This document shows positions 1-9,983 of a stretch of DNA of 36,792 nucleotides, piece by piece. Made by a program: the position numbers and the translations under genes. This DNA is from Alphaproteobacteria bacterium (lineage in GTDB: Bacteria > Pseudomonadota > Alphaproteobacteria > UBA11222). The stretch spans positions 1 through 36,792 of the forward strand of contig SHWM01000018.1 in assembly GCA_009693835.1 (NCBI GenBank), given 5' to 3'. Within the stretch, counting starts at the first letter, position 1. Each line of letters starts with the position of its first letter. The notes beneath the pieces are model-generated. The model saw nothing but the letters and a program-made list of their open reading frames with translations. It did not search any database and was not told where the DNA came from.

Positions 1-368
1 TTGCCTGCAGCCCGGTTTCATAGGCGGCCACCCGGCCATAGAACGCCTCGCTCATGGTGCGAATCCGCTTGCCCACGGTCAGATCCCCCACCCCCATTTC
101 GCGCAAACTGCGATCCATATCCCCAAACATCACATCAAACAGCTGCTGCGCCAGCATCACTTCCGCGCTCCGCTCCGCATGTGCGCTCAAGCGCCGCAAT
201 GCCAGGAACATATGCAGCGCCAGCATGTCAAAACGCCCATCCAGACAATCCGGCACCCCGCCATCGCGGTAAAATGCCGCTTGCCGGGCCTGCCCGGCAA
301 GGACCAGATAAAGCGCGTGCGCAGCCTTGTCGTCTTTTTTTCGCCCAAATATTCGCAGCAAATTCATA
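1..368 (-). CDS. Ubiquinol-cytochrome c chaperone family protein (CBP3-like), C-terminus cut by window edge
   Basis: Reading leftward from an ATG at 368-366 gives an open frame of 122 codons that runs off the window start. The translation begins MNLLRIFGRKKDD and contains AFYRDGGVPDCLDGRFD, LALHMFLALRRL, DVMFGDMDRSLREMGVGD and AFYGRVAAYE. This is the conserved pattern of the CBP3/ubiquinol-cytochrome c chaperone family (PF03981), which assists assembly of respiratory complex III. It is divergent from bamE with only 65 bases between the two start codons, an arrangement I recall from many alphaproteobacteria, so the promoters of both genes must lie in 369-433. Family assignment is firm. The C-terminal part of the protein is not in the window. 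Confidence 0.88.
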
Positions 369-433
369 CTATTGCAGCCCTGTCCAGATCAGCTCTCTTG
401 CATCTCTCTTCGCCGCAAGGTACGTCAACCACC

Positions 434-973
<540 letters not shown>

Positions 974-976
<3 letters not shown>

Positions 977-1039
977 ACCATGTTCGCATCAGATGGAATC
1001 GCCTAAGGCGATCCCGTCTGATCCGTAAAACATGGTCTA
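974..1039. repeat. TAGACC-type palindromic element, copy 1
   Basis: Ends TAGACCATGTT and AACATGGTCTA are perfect 11-bp inverted repeats. Inside, ATCAGATGGAATCGCC pairs with GGCGATCCCGTCTGAT with two differences, one of them a G-T wobble position. It forms one long hairpin with a TAA loop and begins inside the bamE stop codon. Ten bases downstream lies a TAGAGC-type palindrome. A second copy in reverse orientation is at 3440-3505 and a diverged third at 18576-18628. Confidence 0.9.
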
Positions 1040-1049
1040 TATAATAATT

Positions 1050-1110
1050 TAGAGCAATTTTACCTTTTTAGATTGAACCAACTGGTTCAGTCTAAAAAGG
1101 AATTGCTCTA
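1050..1110. repeat. TAGAGC-type palindromic element, copy 1
   Basis: Ends TAGAGCAATT and AATTGCTCTA are inverted repeats. The inner arms CCTTTTTAGATTGAACCA and TGGTTCAGTCTAAAAAGG pair with one wobble. It follows the TAGACC element after a 10-bp A/T spacer. Related copies are at 3373-3428 and 18640-18692. There is no run of T after it, so it does not look like a simple intrinsic terminator. Confidence 0.88.
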
Positions 1111-1146
1111 GGACGCAGGGCCTAAACCCAATAGCTTAAATCCAAC

Positions 1147-1176
1147 AAAAAAGGCCGCCAATCCGGCGGCCTTTTT
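1147..1176. terminator. Bidirectional intrinsic terminator between bamE and hppA
   Basis: GGCCGCC (1153-1159) and GGCGGCC (1165-1171) form a GC-rich stem with a five-base loop. It is preceded by six A and followed by five T, so it has a U-tract on either strand. It lies 16 bases beyond the hppA stop codon and can also end transcripts coming from bamE. Confidence 0.85.
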
Positions 1177-1192
1177 ATGATGTTTGTCATAG

Positions 1193-3310
1193 TTAACCGT
1201 GCGCCAGAACGGCCAGCAGCAGAAGCGCCACGATATTAGTGATCTTGATCATCGGGTTGACCGCGGGACCCGCGGTATCCTTATAAGGATCGCCCACGGT
1301 ATCGCCGGTTATAGCGGCTTTATGCGCCTCGGAACCCTTGCCGCCATGATGGCCGTCCTCGATGTATTTTTTGGCGTTATCCCACGCGCCGCCGCCCGAG
1401 GTCATGGACAGGGCCAGGAACAGGCCGGTCACGATCACCCCCATCAGCATCGCCCCCAGCGATGACAGCGCGGCACCCTGACCCGCAATCAGGTTGATCA
1501 CAGTATACACAACAATGGGTGACAGCACGGGCAGCAGCGAGGGCACAATCATTTCCCTGATTGCAGCCTTGGTCAGCATATCCACGGCAGCCGAATAATC
1601 CGGCTTTTGCGTCCCCTTCATGATGCCGGGCATGTCCCGGAACTGCCGCCGCACTTCCTCAACGATGGCGCCTGCCGCGCGACCCACAGCCATCATGCCC
1701 ATCGAGGCAAACAGATAGGGCAGCAGGCCGCCAATAAACAGACCGACGACGACATAGGGATTGCCGAGCGAGAAATCCAGAACGACGCCCGCAAAGGACG
1801 GGAAATGGTCCGGATTGGCGATGAAATATTTCAGGTCTTCGGTATAGGCCGCAAACAGCACCAGCGCACCAAGGCCGGCAGAACCAATGGCGTAGCCTTT
1901 GGTCACGGCCTTGGTGGTGTTGCCGACGGCATCCAGCGCGTCCGTGGTTTTGCGCACGCCTTCATCCAGCTTGGCCATTTCCGCAATGCCGCCGGCATTA
2001 TCGGTGACCGGGCCAAACGCGTCCAGCGCCACCACCATGCCCGCCAGCGCCAGCATGGTCGTAACCGCAATCGCAATGCCGAACAGGCCCGCCAGCGAAT
2101 AGGTGACAATGATGCCTGCAACGATGACCAGCGCCGGCAGGGCGGTGGCCTCCATCGATACGGCAAGGCCCTGAATGACATTGGTGCCATGCCCCGTAAC
2201 CGAGGCCTGCGCGATGCTCTGGACCGGCCTGAAATTGGTGCCAGTGTAATATTCGGTAATCCAGATGATCAGACCGGTCACGGCCAGACCCGTCACGCCG
2301 CACAGGAACAGATCCATGCCCGTGAAGCTCAGTTCGCCCACGGTCATTACCGTGCCCATGCCAAGCACCACGGAAATCACCGGATAGAGGGCCACCAGCG
2401 ACAGCGTGGAAGAGGCGATAAAGCCTTTATAGAGCGCGCCCATGATCGAATTATTCGAACCCAGCCGCACAAAATAGGTGCCGATGATCGAGGTGATAAT
2501 GCATGCGCCGCCAATGGTCAGCGGCAGAAGCATCAGTTGCTGTTCTAGAACGCCATCGAAAAAGATCGAGGCCAGCACCATGGTGGCGACCACCGTAACG
2601 GCATAGGTCTCGAACAGGTCTGCCGCCATTCCCGCGCAGTCGCCGACATTGTCGCCCACATTATCGGCGATCGTGGCCGGATTCCGGGGGTCGTCCTCCG
2701 GGATGCCCGCTTCAACCTTGCCGACCAGATCACCGCCGACGTCCGCGCCCTTGGTGAAGATGCCGCCGCCCAGACGCGCAAAGATCGAAATCAGCGATGC
2801 GCCAAAGCCAAGCGCCACCAGCGCGTCGATAACCACACGGTCGCCCGGCTGAAAGCCAAGCGGACCAGTCAATATGGCGTAATAAACCGAAACGGCCAGC
2901 AGCGCCAATCCAGCCACCAGCATGCCGGTAACCGCGCCAGAACGAAACGCCATGCTTAATCCTGCGGCCAGGCTTTCACTCGACGCCTGCGTGGTGCGGA
3001 CATTCGCGCGCACGGAGATCAGCATGCCGAGAAAGCCGGCAGCGCCGGAGAGTACGGAGCCAATGACGAAGCCCAATGCCGCCAGCATGCCCAGCAGGTA
3101 CCAGACCAGCGCAAAGATCACTACGCCGACGGTGGCGATGGTGGTGTATTGCCGGTTCAGATAAGCGCCCGCGCCCTCCTGGATCGCCGCAGCAATTTCC
3201 TGCATCCGCGCATTGCCCGGACTTGCCGCCAATATCGACCGGCTGGTGATAACGCCGTACAAGACCGCCAGCAGACCGCAGCCAATAACGAGCTCAAGTG
3301 CCATGCTCAT
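1193..3310 (-). CDS. hppA: Membrane-bound proton-translocating pyrophosphatase, K+-independent type
   Basis: 705 aa, normal length for the family. The enzyme couples hydrolysis of pyrophosphate to H+ pumping across the inner membrane. Many hydrophobic segments are present. The PPi/Mg-binding signature [11 protein letters not shown] is at residues 190-200, followed by [19 protein letters not shown], and a second acidic set D-x-F-G-P-x-x-D-N-A-G is near 430-440. The lysine after GNTT (about residue 467), where K+-dependent enzymes have alanine, marks the K+-independent subfamily. The start ATG at 3310 has an upstream GAGGGA ribosome site. The gene stands alone, with a terminator at 1147-1176 and palindrome pairs on both sides. 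ppx and ppk lie just upstream on the same strand, so PPi and polyphosphate functions are neighbours. Confidence 0.97.
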   Translation of the reverse strand: MSMALELVIGCGLLAVLYGVITSRSILAASPGNARMQEIAAAIQEGAGAYLNRQYTTIATVGVVIFALVWYLLGMLAALGFVIGSVLSGAAGFLGMLISVRANVRTTQASSESLAAGLSMAFRSGAVTGMLVAGLALLAVSVYYAILTGPLGFQPGDRVVIDALVALGFGASLISIFARLGGGIFTKGADVGGDLVGKVEAGIPEDDPRNPATIADNVGDNVGDCAGMAADLFETYAVTVVATMVLASIFFDGVLEQQLMLLPLTIGGACIITSIIGTYFVRLGSNNSIMGALYKGFIASSTLSLVALYPVISVVLGMGTVMTVGELSFTGMDLFLCGVTGLAVTGLIIWITEYYTGTNFRPVQSIAQASVTGHGTNVIQGLAVSMEATALPALVIVAGIIVTYSLAGLFGIAIAVTTMLALAGMVVALDAFGPVTDNAGGIAEMAKLDEGVRKTTDALDAVGNTTKAVTKGYAIGSAGLGALVLFAAYTEDLKYFIANPDHFPSFAGVVLDFSLGNPYVVVGLFIGGLLPYLFASMGMMAVGRAAGAIVEEVRRQFRDMPGIMKGTQKPDYSAAVDMLTKAAIREMIVPSLLPVLSPIVVYTVINLIAGQGAALSSLGAMLMGVIVTGLFLALSMTSGGGAWDNAKKYIEDGHHGGKGSEAHKAAITGDTVGDPYKDTAGPAVNPMIKITNIVALLLLAVLAHG

Positions 3311-3372
3311 GAAGCTTCCCTCTAAGATTAATTACGGAATCCCCCTGCGGCCAACGTCGGCCAGCCGCCCCC

Positions 3373-3428
3373 AGAGCCATTTCCGTTTTGATTGAACGAT
3401 CTGGTTCAGTCAAAACGGAAATGGCTCT
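3373..3428. repeat. TAGAGC-type palindromic element, copy 2
   Basis: AGAGCCATTTCCGTTTTGA pairs with TCAAAACGGAAATGGCTCT, and the inner TTGAAC and GGTTCA match the inner arms of copy 1. It lies about 60 bases upstream of the hppA start. Here it precedes the TAGACC element, the reverse order of the pair at 974-1110. Confidence 0.88.
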
Positions 3429-3439
3429 AGAATACTAAA

Positions 3440-3505
3440 TAGACCATGTTTTACGGATCAGAAGGTATTGCCTATAGCAATTTCGTCTGATCCGAACATG
3501 GTCTA
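3440..3505. repeat. TAGACC-type palindromic element, copy 2 (reverse orientation of copy 1)
   Basis: The ends TAGACCATGTT and AACATGGTCTA are identical to copy 1. The reverse complement of this copy aligns base by base with 974-1039 over most of its length, including the asymmetric TTCG near one end and the CGTAAAA block near the other. The 10-bp gap to the preceding TAGAGC element equals the gap in the first pair. The rest of 3506-3594 shows nothing I can assign. Confidence 0.88.
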
Positions 3506-3594
3506 GACAGGGGCGCAACATGCCAAAAAACCTGCGTAAAAGCAACCATATGTCAAGCGCGCGGGTCAGGCGTGAATAGCGGGGTTAAAAAATT

Positions 3595-5139
3595 TCAGCC
3601 CGCGATGGTGCGCGGCTGACGGTTTAGGGCCTGCGCCAGTTGACGCAAACGCTTGTGCAGGGCGTCCCCGGCAAGATCCGTATATCGGGCCGGGAGGTGC
3701 AGGCGTAACTCGTCCGCGCGCAAACTCAGCCGACAATCCTGCAAAATTCCTCCAGCCCCCCCTGAAATAGTGTGGGCGAGCCGCAGCGCCAGGCCCAGTA
3801 TGCGGGCGTTACGGCCAACGGAGCCTGCGAACGCCAACAGCCGCCCCACATCCCCTTCGGCTGGTTCGGCGCGATAGCGGAAATAGACCGCCAGCGCCAG
3901 CAAAGCCCGGCCCAGATGCGTGATGCCCGCAAATTGCGCGTTCATGACTTCCATCAGGCACTGGTTCGCGCGATGATCGGGATGCACCCGCCAGCCGATA
4001 TCACTCAACAGGCTGGCGCAATGCCGCAAACGCGCCGCAGATTGGCTTTCCCCCTCAAACAGGACGCTAGTCCATTTCGTGATTTCATCGGCATGTTCTG
4101 GAAACCGTCCCTGGCGCGCCGCCTTTTCCTCACAGGCCGCGATCAGCGGGTCCATTGCCTGAATATTTTTTGGCAGATGATCGAACAACATGCCTTCACG
4201 CAGGCCATAGGCGGAAAATACCACGCGCCTCACACCTGTCCGCCGCAATAATCTGTTGAGAACCGCAGCGGCGGCGGCGGCGGTTTCTGCACGCCGTTTG
4301 GATAGACCGGGAAGCGCGTCCAGTTCCGCCTGCGGCATGCGCGAGACAGCGGCGGTAAAACGCAACGCTTCCACGGCATCGATTGAATATTCATGGATGA
4401 CATGCACGGGATGATCGATGCTCGCCATGTGCGCCTGAGCCAGCGCCCGCCACGATCCACCGACCGCGTAAAAGGTCCCCCCGCCAAATTTTTCCAGCCA
4501 TTCATGTCCGGAAAGTATTTCATCGATGCGCCGGTCCAGTTGATCGGCTCCGGCTTTTTTGACTTTTAGCGGGCCGAGCGGAAGTGTTTCAACCTTTCCA
4601 TGGACACCATCGCCGATCTCGGCCAGTTCGATGCTGCCGCCGCCGAGATCACCCGCCAGGCCTCTGGCGAAGGGATTTCCCGCCAACACCCCCAGGGCCG
4701 AAAGCCGCCCTTCTTCCGCACCGGAAATAATGCGTATATCGATACCAATTTCGCTCGACAGTTGCGCAATAAATTCCTCTCCATTGGCAGCCTCGCGCGA
4801 TGCGGCCGTCGCTACGGCCTCGATCTGGGTGACCTTCATGGCACGCAGCAGAATGGCGAAGCGCCGCAAGGTGGTGCGTGCGGATTCAGCCGCCTCTCCT
4901 TCGATGCGGCCTTTGGCGGCTACCGATTTCCCAAGCCCGCAGAATACTTTTTCATTGAATAGCGGGATGGGCGTGCGGCGCAGCCCGTCATAGACGACAA
5001 GGCGGACGGAATTCGACCCGGTATCAATCACGCCAATGTGCTTGCCCGAACTGTTCACAACTGCCCAGGCTCTGCTTTCCAGTGCGCCATATTTCAGGGC
5101 GGGCAAGGTTTTCTGGTCAGGCATTGGTGACTTTACCAT
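3595..5139 (-). CDS. ppx: Exopolyphosphatase, Ppx/GppA family
   Basis: 514 aa from the ATG at 5139; an alternative ATG at 5124 gives 509 aa. Neither start has a clear ribosome site, which fits translational coupling to ppk. The family removes terminal phosphate from polyphosphate or converts pppGpp to ppGpp. The actin-like fold motifs are clear: [17 protein letters not shown] near residue 36, the [12 protein letters not shown] segment, and [16 protein letters not shown], which corresponds to the second phosphate-binding loop. A C-terminal HD-like helical part follows. The reading frame overlaps the end of ppk by 23 bases, and the ppk-ppx order on one transcript supports a polyphosphatase role rather than a pure GppA role. 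Substrate preference cannot be read from sequence alone. Confidence 0.9.
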   Translation of the reverse strand: MVKSPMPDQKTLPALKYGALESRAWAVVNSSGKHIGVIDTGSNSVRLVVYDGLRRTPIPLFNEKVFCGLGKSVAAKGRIEGEAAESARTTLRRFAILLRAMKVTQIEAVATAASREAANGEEFIAQLSSEIGIDIRIISGAEEGRLSALGVLAGNPFARGLAGDLGGGSIELAEIGDGVHGKVETLPLGPLKVKKAGADQLDRRIDEILSGHEWLEKFGGGTFYAVGGSWRALAQAHMASIDHPVHVIHEYSIDAVEALRFTAAVSRMPQAELDALPGLSKRRAETAAAAAAVLNRLLRRTGVRRVVFSAYGLREGMLFDHLPKNIQAMDPLIAACEEKAARQGRFPEHADEITKWTSVLFEGESQSAARLRHCASLLSDIGWRVHPDHRANQCLMEVMNAQFAGITHLGRALLALAVYFRYRAEPAEGDVGRLLAFAGSVGRNARILGLALRLAHTISGGAGGILQDCRLSLRADELRLHLPARYTDLAGDALHKRLRQLAQALNRQPRTIAG

Positions 5140-7303
5140 CGAACAGTGGCACGGGTTTTGGGCGGCCCTTCGCGTAGGCCTCTCCCCGGCCGGACAGACT
5201 GGGATTATTCATGAAATAATCATGCGCGCAGAAAGGCGCCTCGCCTGCGGCTGGCTTGACGCGGACATAGGTTGCATCGGGCCGCAATTCCCATGTCTGC
5301 ATATTATCTTTCAGATTGGCGATCATCACCTGATCCAGCACCTGCTGGTGCACCGTCGGATTTTCGATTGGCACGAGCGTTTCCACACGGAAGTCGAGAT
5401 TGCGCGGCATCATATCCGCCGAGCTGATATAAATTGTCGCACTGCTGGACGGAAGCCCATATCCGCCCCCAAAGCAGAATATTCTGGAATGTTCAAGATA
5501 CCGTCCGACGATGCTGCGCACACGGATGTTTTCCGAAACGCCCGGCACGCCCGGACGCAGGCAACAGATGCCCCGCACGATCAGTTCTATATGCACGCCA
5601 GCCTGCGAGGCCCGGTACAGGGCCTTGATGACCTCCGGATCAACCAGGGCATTCAGTTTCAGCCATATTTCCGCGGGCTTGCCAGCGCTGGCGAAGGCGA
5701 TCTCGTCGTTGATGCGCCGCATGATGGTGGCGCGCAGGTTAATCGGCGACATGGCAATTTTATTAAGCAGCGCGGGTTCGGAATAGCCCGTGCAGTAATT
5801 GAAAAATTGCGCGGCGTCGCGGCACAAAACCGGATCGGCGCTGAACAGAGACAGATCCGTATAGATGCGGGCATTTACCGGGTGGTAGTTGCCGGTGCCA
5901 AAATGCACATATGAACGCAATTCGCGGCCTTCACGCCGCACCGCGAGGCTGACCTTGGCATGGGTCTTTAGCTGCATGAAGCCAAACACCACCTGCACGC
6001 CTGCGCGCTCCATTTCACGGGCCAGATGAATATTGGCGGCTTCATCAAAACGCGCCTTGAGTTCGACCAGCGCCGTGACCGATTTTCCATTTTCGGCGGC
6101 CTCGATCAGCGCCTTGACGATCGGGCTGTCGCGGCCGGCGCGGTATAAAGTCTGCTTGATCGCCACCACGTCTGGATCGATCGCCGCCTGGCGCAGAAAC
6201 TGCACCACCACATCAAAGGATTCGTAGGGGTGATGGACGATAATATCCTTGGCCCGGATCGCTGCAAAACAATCGCCGTTATGATCGCGTATGCGCTCGG
6301 GAAAACGGGCGTTGTATGACGGAAACATGAGATCGGCCAGATCATCGACTATCAACTGGCGCGTGCTGGCCAGGCCGAGCCCGCCCTTCACGATAATGAT
6401 TTCTCGATCGCTGACTTCCATTTCACGCACGACAAATTCACGCAATTCACCCGGCATGCTCGATTCAATACTAAGCCGGACGACATTTCCCCGCCGCCGC
6501 CGGCGCAGGGCGGTTTCGAAATTGAGGACCAGATCTTCGGCTTCCTCATCTATCTCGATCTCGCTGTCCCGGATGACACGGAATGCACCGCTGGCCATCA
6601 GTTCATAGCCAGGGAACAGACGGTCCAGAAACAGGGAGATAAGATTTTCCAACGCCAGAAATCGCACCTGACGCCCACCGGTAAAATCCACGTCCGGCAT
6701 GCGCAGGAAACGCGGCACCTGATATGGCAGCGGCAGAAGAGCCTGCATCAGCCGCCCGTCCAATATCCGGCGCAGCTGCATCACGACACAAAAGCCGAAA
6801 TTGGGTATGAATGGAAATGGATGCGCCGGATCAATCGCCATCGGCGTCAATACAGGAAAATAGCTGCTGAGAAACTGATCCTCAAGCCATGCCCTGTCGG
6901 TATTGCTCAACTCATGCGGCAAAAGCACAAAAATACCGGCCGCCCGCATTTCCGTCTTCAGTCTATCCCAGCATTCCCCCTGTTCCTCCATCAACTGGCT
7001 GGCGGCGGCATATACGCGTTCGGCCTGTTCTGCCGGACTGAGTCCGTCCTGGCTGAGCGTCGTGATGCCGGTGCGGATCTGGGCGTGCAACCCGGCCACC
7101 CGGACGGTGTAAAATTCGTCCATGTTGGAGGCGGAAATGGATAGAAAGCGCAATCGCTCCAGTATGGGGTGCGCCTGGTTCTCCGCCTCCTCCAGAACCC
7201 TCCGGTTGAAGGAGAGCCAGGACATTTCCCGATTGATGAATAATTCGCCCACAGGCAGGGAATCCAGGTCCTGCGGGCCCTGTCCTGAAGTCAAAACCGG
7301 CAT
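5117..7303 (-). CDS. ppk1: Polyphosphate kinase 1
   Basis: 728 aa from the first ATG (7303). PPK1 reversibly makes polyphosphate from ATP. The N-domain has [18 protein letters not shown] and the [16 protein letters not shown] motif. The autophosphorylated histidine lies in [13 protein letters not shown] (about residue 448) and the second catalytic histidine in [11 protein letters not shown] (about 605), so the enzyme looks intact. The start is uncertain. A very good ribosome site AGGAGGGG (7336-7329) lies 25 bases upstream of this ATG, but exactly seven bases before an in-frame CTG at 7321-7319, which would add six residues. A still longer frame begins at a TTG (7378) without support. It is followed by ppx with overlap and preceded by an SDR gene after a 101-base gap. 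Confidence 0.95.
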   Translation of the reverse strand: MPVLTSGQGPQDLDSLPVGELFINREMSWLSFNRRVLEEAENQAHPILERLRFLSISASNMDEFYTVRVAGLHAQIRTGITTLSQDGLSPAEQAERVYAAASQLMEEQGECWDRLKTEMRAAGIFVLLPHELSNTDRAWLEDQFLSSYFPVLTPMAIDPAHPFPFIPNFGFCVVMQLRRILDGRLMQALLPLPYQVPRFLRMPDVDFTGGRQVRFLALENLISLFLDRLFPGYELMASGAFRVIRDSEIEIDEEAEDLVLNFETALRRRRRGNVVRLSIESSMPGELREFVVREMEVSDREIIIVKGGLGLASTRQLIVDDLADLMFPSYNARFPERIRDHNGDCFAAIRAKDIIVHHPYESFDVVVQFLRQAAIDPDVVAIKQTLYRAGRDSPIVKALIEAAENGKSVTALVELKARFDEAANIHLAREMERAGVQVVFGFMQLKTHAKVSLAVRREGRELRSYVHFGTGNYHPVNARIYTDLSLFSADPVLCRDAAQFFNYCTGYSEPALLNKIAMSPINLRATIMRRINDEIAFASAGKPAEIWLKLNALVDPEVIKALYRASQAGVHIELIVRGICCLRPGVPGVSENIRVRSIVGRYLEHSRIFCFGGGYGLPSSSATIYISSADMMPRNLDFRVETLVPIENPTVHQQVLDQVMIANLKDNMQTWELRPDATYVRVKPAAGEAPFCAHDYFMNNPSLSGRGEAYAKGRPKPVPLFDGKVTNA

Positions 7304-7404
7304 TTTTGACGCTTCGCTCAGTTTATATCCCCTCCTCAACCTCCGGTGCGAGACTGCACATGAAGTCTGTATTCCCAAAAAGTTACAGTATTATGCCCAA
7401 AATG

Positions 7405-8184
7405 CTACAGCATTCCCCGGTACGCGCCGCCATCCATGACCAGGTTCTGACCTGTAATAAAACCCGTATACTGGCTGCAGAAAAAGGCGCAGGCCGCACC
7501 AAATTCGTCCGCAGTCCCGACGCGGCCGGCAGGAATGGCTGCGGCGTCCCTGGCGATTAGTTCATCCACGGCGACACCCGTGCTTTTGGCCCTTCCAGCA
7601 TAAGCGGACCGCAACCGGTCCGTATCATGGGCCCCGGGAAGTAAAGAATTGATTGTCACATTATAGCGCGCAATGTCCCGCGAAAGCCCTGCGACGAAAC
7701 CTGTCAGGCCTGCCCGGACTCCATTCGACAGCGGCAGAATGGCGATGGGATTTTTGACGCTGGAGCTGGTGATATTGATGATACGGCCGAATTTGCGCTC
7801 GATCATGCCGTCCACCGTGGCTTTCATCAATTCAATGGCGCTGAGCATATTGCCGTCCAGGGCCTTGATCCAGTCATCGCGCGTCAACTGCCGGAAATCC
7901 TTCATGGGCGGACCGCCGCAATTATTGATCAGAATGTCCGGCTGGGGGCAGACAGCCAAAGCCGCCCTGCGGCCCTCATCAGTTGCAATATCACCGGCCG
8001 CGATGGTCACTTTTGCACCCGTTAGCGCAAGAATTTCCACCGCCGCCGCCTCAAGGTCTGACTGGGTGCGCGATGTTATGGTCACAAGCGCCCCCTCCCG
8101 TGCCAGATGCGTGGCGCAGGCCTTGCCCAGCCCCTTGCTGGCGGCACACACCAGCGCCCGTTTGCCCGCGATGCCCAGATCCAT
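7405..8184 (-). CDS. SDR-family protein lacking the YxxxK catalytic pair
   Basis: 259 aa with a Rossmann fold of the short-chain dehydrogenase/reductase type: AASKGLG (14-20) in place of TGxxxGxG, LINNCGG (85-91), NITSS around 138-141, and a C-terminal ITGQNLVMDGG. Where normal SDRs have YxxxK, 12-13 residues after the serine, this protein reads PLSNGVRAGLTGF, with Leu at the Tyr position and Val at the Lys position. I recall a FabG-like SDR subgroup with an SNxxRAGLTGF block that also departs from YxxxK, so this is probably a family trait rather than a mutation. The gene sits 15 bases after hdaA and upstream of ppk on the same strand, so it is likely co-transcribed. Its substrate is unknown, and it may bind rather than reduce its ligand. 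Confidence 0.85.
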   Translation of the reverse strand: MDLGIAGKRALVCAASKGLGKACATHLAREGALVTITSRTQSDLEAAAVEILALTGAKVTIAAGDIATDEGRRAALAVCPQPDILINNCGGPPMKDFRQLTRDDWIKALDGNMLSAIELMKATVDGMIERKFGRIINITSSSVKNPIAILPLSNGVRAGLTGFVAGLSRDIARYNVTINSLLPGAHDTDRLRSAYAGRAKSTGVAVDELIARDAAAIPAGRVGTADEFGAACAFFCSQYTGFITGQNLVMDGGAYRGML

Positions 8185-8199
8185 CTTTTCTCTCCCCTA

Positions 8200-8889
8200 T
8201 TATTCCTGTCCAGTATCTCTGATTTCCTGAATTTCCGCCAGCGCCTCGCGCGCCAGCGCAATGCTGACAGGCCGTCTTTCTCCTGCCGAAAGGCGGTCCA
8301 GCAGGGCGACCATAAGATTGGCGGCTGCAAACGAGCGCTCGATACGCGGCACCAGGAAGCTGATCACGTCGATGGGGGCGCGCAGCTGCCGGTCTGACAG
8401 CAGTTTCCACATCACGGCGCCCAGCAGTGAATCATCGGGTCCGGCAATGCCGACTGACTGCATGGCGGCCAGGCGCGAGCGCAAATCAGCAAGCCGGACA
8501 GGCCAGTGGCCCGGGGCCTGCAGCGAGAGGCATAGCAATGCGCCGCCGTCCTGGCGTAACAGGTTGATGAGGTGCAATAACGCCACGTCGTCGGGAACCG
8601 CCTCTGCACGGTCAAGAATTACCGCGCCAGAGGCCGCGATATCCGGAACCGTGCTTCGTGTCAGATCGCCCGAATCCAACAAATATGCGTCGCTTCTGCT
8701 CCGCCAGACTTCAGCCAGATGGGATTTGCCGCACCCTTTGGGCCCATACAGGGCCAGCGCGCCCCCCTGCCAGCCGGGCCAGCGGTCAATCCACGCCACC
8801 GCATCCGCATTGGTGGCGGCGACCAGAAAATCTTCACGGCCCTGTGCCGGGCGATGCGGCAAATCAAGAACCAGTTGCCGGTCTGCCAT
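8200..8889 (-). CDS. hdaA: DnaA-related regulatory inactivator HdaA
   Basis: 229 aa. Hda proteins stimulate ATP hydrolysis by DnaA together with the beta clamp, so preventing re-initiation of replication. The start ATG at 8889 is chosen because it gives the usual short N-terminus MADRQLVLDLPHRP, whose QLVLDLP matches the clamp-binding QL-x-L-x-L/F pattern. A Walker A loop GPKGCGKSHL is at residues 49-58 and a Walker B-like VILDRAEAV follows. The length is that of Hda rather than full DnaA, and the DNA-binding domain IV is absent. The upstream AI-2E gene overlaps the start by 26 bases. Association with the downstream ppk and ppx genes recurs in alphaproteobacteria as far as I recall. Confidence 0.9.
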   Translation of the reverse strand: MADRQLVLDLPHRPAQGREDFLVAATNADAVAWIDRWPGWQGGALALYGPKGCGKSHLAEVWRSRSDAYLLDSGDLTRSTVPDIAASGAVILDRAEAVPDDVALLHLINLLRQDGGALLCLSLQAPGHWPVRLADLRSRLAAMQSVGIAGPDDSLLGAVMWKLLSDRQLRAPIDVISFLVPRIERSFAAANLMVALLDRLSAGERRPVSIALAREALAEIQEIRDTGQE

Positions 8890-9979
8890 TTTTCCCCTTT
8901 GTCTCCTGTGGCGGTGCTGGCAGTTCGAGAAACAGTTGGCTGCGCAGATAGATTTGCAGGCCGTGCCGCACCAGAACACCCATCGTCGCGGCCAGCGGCA
9001 CCGCCAGCAGCATGCCTGTAAAACCCAACACGGCGCCAAACGCCAGCAGCGCGAAGATGATCCACAGCGGATGCAGACGGACCCGCCTGCCGACGAGGCG
9101 CGGCGTTAAAAAATTTCCCTCAAGCGTCTGACCCGCCACAAAAATGGCGATAACAATTCCAATCTGCGCATACTCCGGCCAATATTGCCCGATCGCGAGC
9201 CCCAGTGAAAGCACCAGCCCGGTCAGCGCGCCGAGGAACGGTACAAAACTAAGTCCGCCCGCCATGATTCCGGCGATCAGGCCAAATTTCAGGCCCGCGA
9301 GCGAGAGGCCGGCGCCATAAAACAAAGCCAGCAAAAAACACACGCTGATCTGTCCACGGACGAACCCTGCCAGCATTTCATTGACTTGGCCCGCCATCGC
9401 CCGGATCGGCCCCGCATATTTTCGCGGCAGCAGGGCGTCCATGCGTTCCACCATCCGGTCCCAGTCGAGCAGAAAATAAAACGACACAAAGGGGGTGAGA
9501 AAGATCAATGTCAGAATATTGAAAAACGCCAGTCCCCCGCTGAGCGCCGAACCCGCCAGCCCCGCCATCCAGGCGGCTACATCCCGCAGCATGGGCGGCA
9601 TCTGATCGGGCTGTCCGGCAATGGCGGGCGCAGACAGTATCCGCCGCAGGCGTTCCAGCGCCGGGGTGTCCAGAATATGCTGAACCCGCGCCACATAGCC
9701 GGGAAGCGCTTCGATCAGGGCCTGCAACTGCACGGTGACGATTGGGACCAGCACCAGCAATGCTGAAACCAGCAGCAGGAAAAATGCGGCCGTAATCACG
9801 ATGGTTGCCGCGATCCGCGACAGGCCCCAGCGCTCCAGCCGGTCAGCCACAGGATCAAACAGAAACGCAACGGCCATGCCCGCCACAAAGGGCAGCAATA
9901 CACCCCGCAGCAGATACAGCAGCATAGCCAGTATGACCGCCACGCCTGTCCAGAAAAGCATTTGGCTGCGCGGGCTCAT
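8864..9979 (-). CDS. AI-2E/PerM family membrane transporter
   Basis: 371 aa, strongly hydrophobic, with about eight predicted membrane segments. It begins MSPRSQMLFWTGVAVILAML, then LLRGVLLPFVAGMAVAFLFDP, and ends with the family blocks FVPFLGALTGLVLSL, FLTPRLVGRRVRLHPLWIIFALLAFG and LGFTGMLLAVPLAA. These are typical of PF01594 proteins. Members were named for AI-2 export, but many are of unknown substrate or act as Na+/H+ exchangers, so no transport role is claimed. It starts four bases after the phosphatidyltransferase stop and overlaps hdaA by 26 bases, so it is part of the same operon. The short polar tail ends near PATGS. Confidence 0.9.
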   Translation of the reverse strand: MSPRSQMLFWTGVAVILAMLLYLLRGVLLPFVAGMAVAFLFDPVADRLERWGLSRIAATIVITAAFFLLLVSALLVLVPIVTVQLQALIEALPGYVARVQHILDTPALERLRRILSAPAIAGQPDQMPPMLRDVAAWMAGLAGSALSGGLAFFNILTLIFLTPFVSFYFLLDWDRMVERMDALLPRKYAGPIRAMAGQVNEMLAGFVRGQISVCFLLALFYGAGLSLAGLKFGLIAGIMAGGLSFVPFLGALTGLVLSLGLAIGQYWPEYAQIGIVIAIFVAGQTLEGNFLTPRLVGRRVRLHPLWIIFALLAFGAVLGFTGMLLAVPLAATMGVLVRHGLQIYLRSQLFLELPAPPQETKGKNGRPATGS

Positions 9980-9983
9980 GATT

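Noticed and set aside
179..433. bamE start at 179
   Set aside because: It would overlap the divergent chaperone gene and bury the lipoprotein signal inside the protein.
1607..2548. Long plus-strand open frame (313 codons) opposite hppA
   Set aside because: It is antisense to a fully conserved enzyme, is rich in His/Arg/Gln typical of shadow frames, and has no ribosome site or known motif.
3540..3594. Possible terminator after ppx
   Set aside because: GCGGG and CCCGC can pair around an A/T stretch, but the stem is only five bases and the T-run is in the loop, so it is not convincing.
5036..5914. Plus-strand open frame of 292 codons spanning the ppx-ppk junction
   Set aside because: Antisense to two well-recognised genes, without family similarity.
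7304..7378. N-terminal extension of ppk to a TTG at 7378
   Set aside because: The added residues (Arg-rich, with no family match) and the lack of a ribosome site argue against it; AGGAGGGG lies inside this extension.
8890..9039. Longer HdaA starting at 9039
   Set aside because: The extra 50 residues are Trp/Cys/Arg-rich and are the shadow of the overlapping AI-2E gene; the ATG at 8889 fits the family N-terminus.
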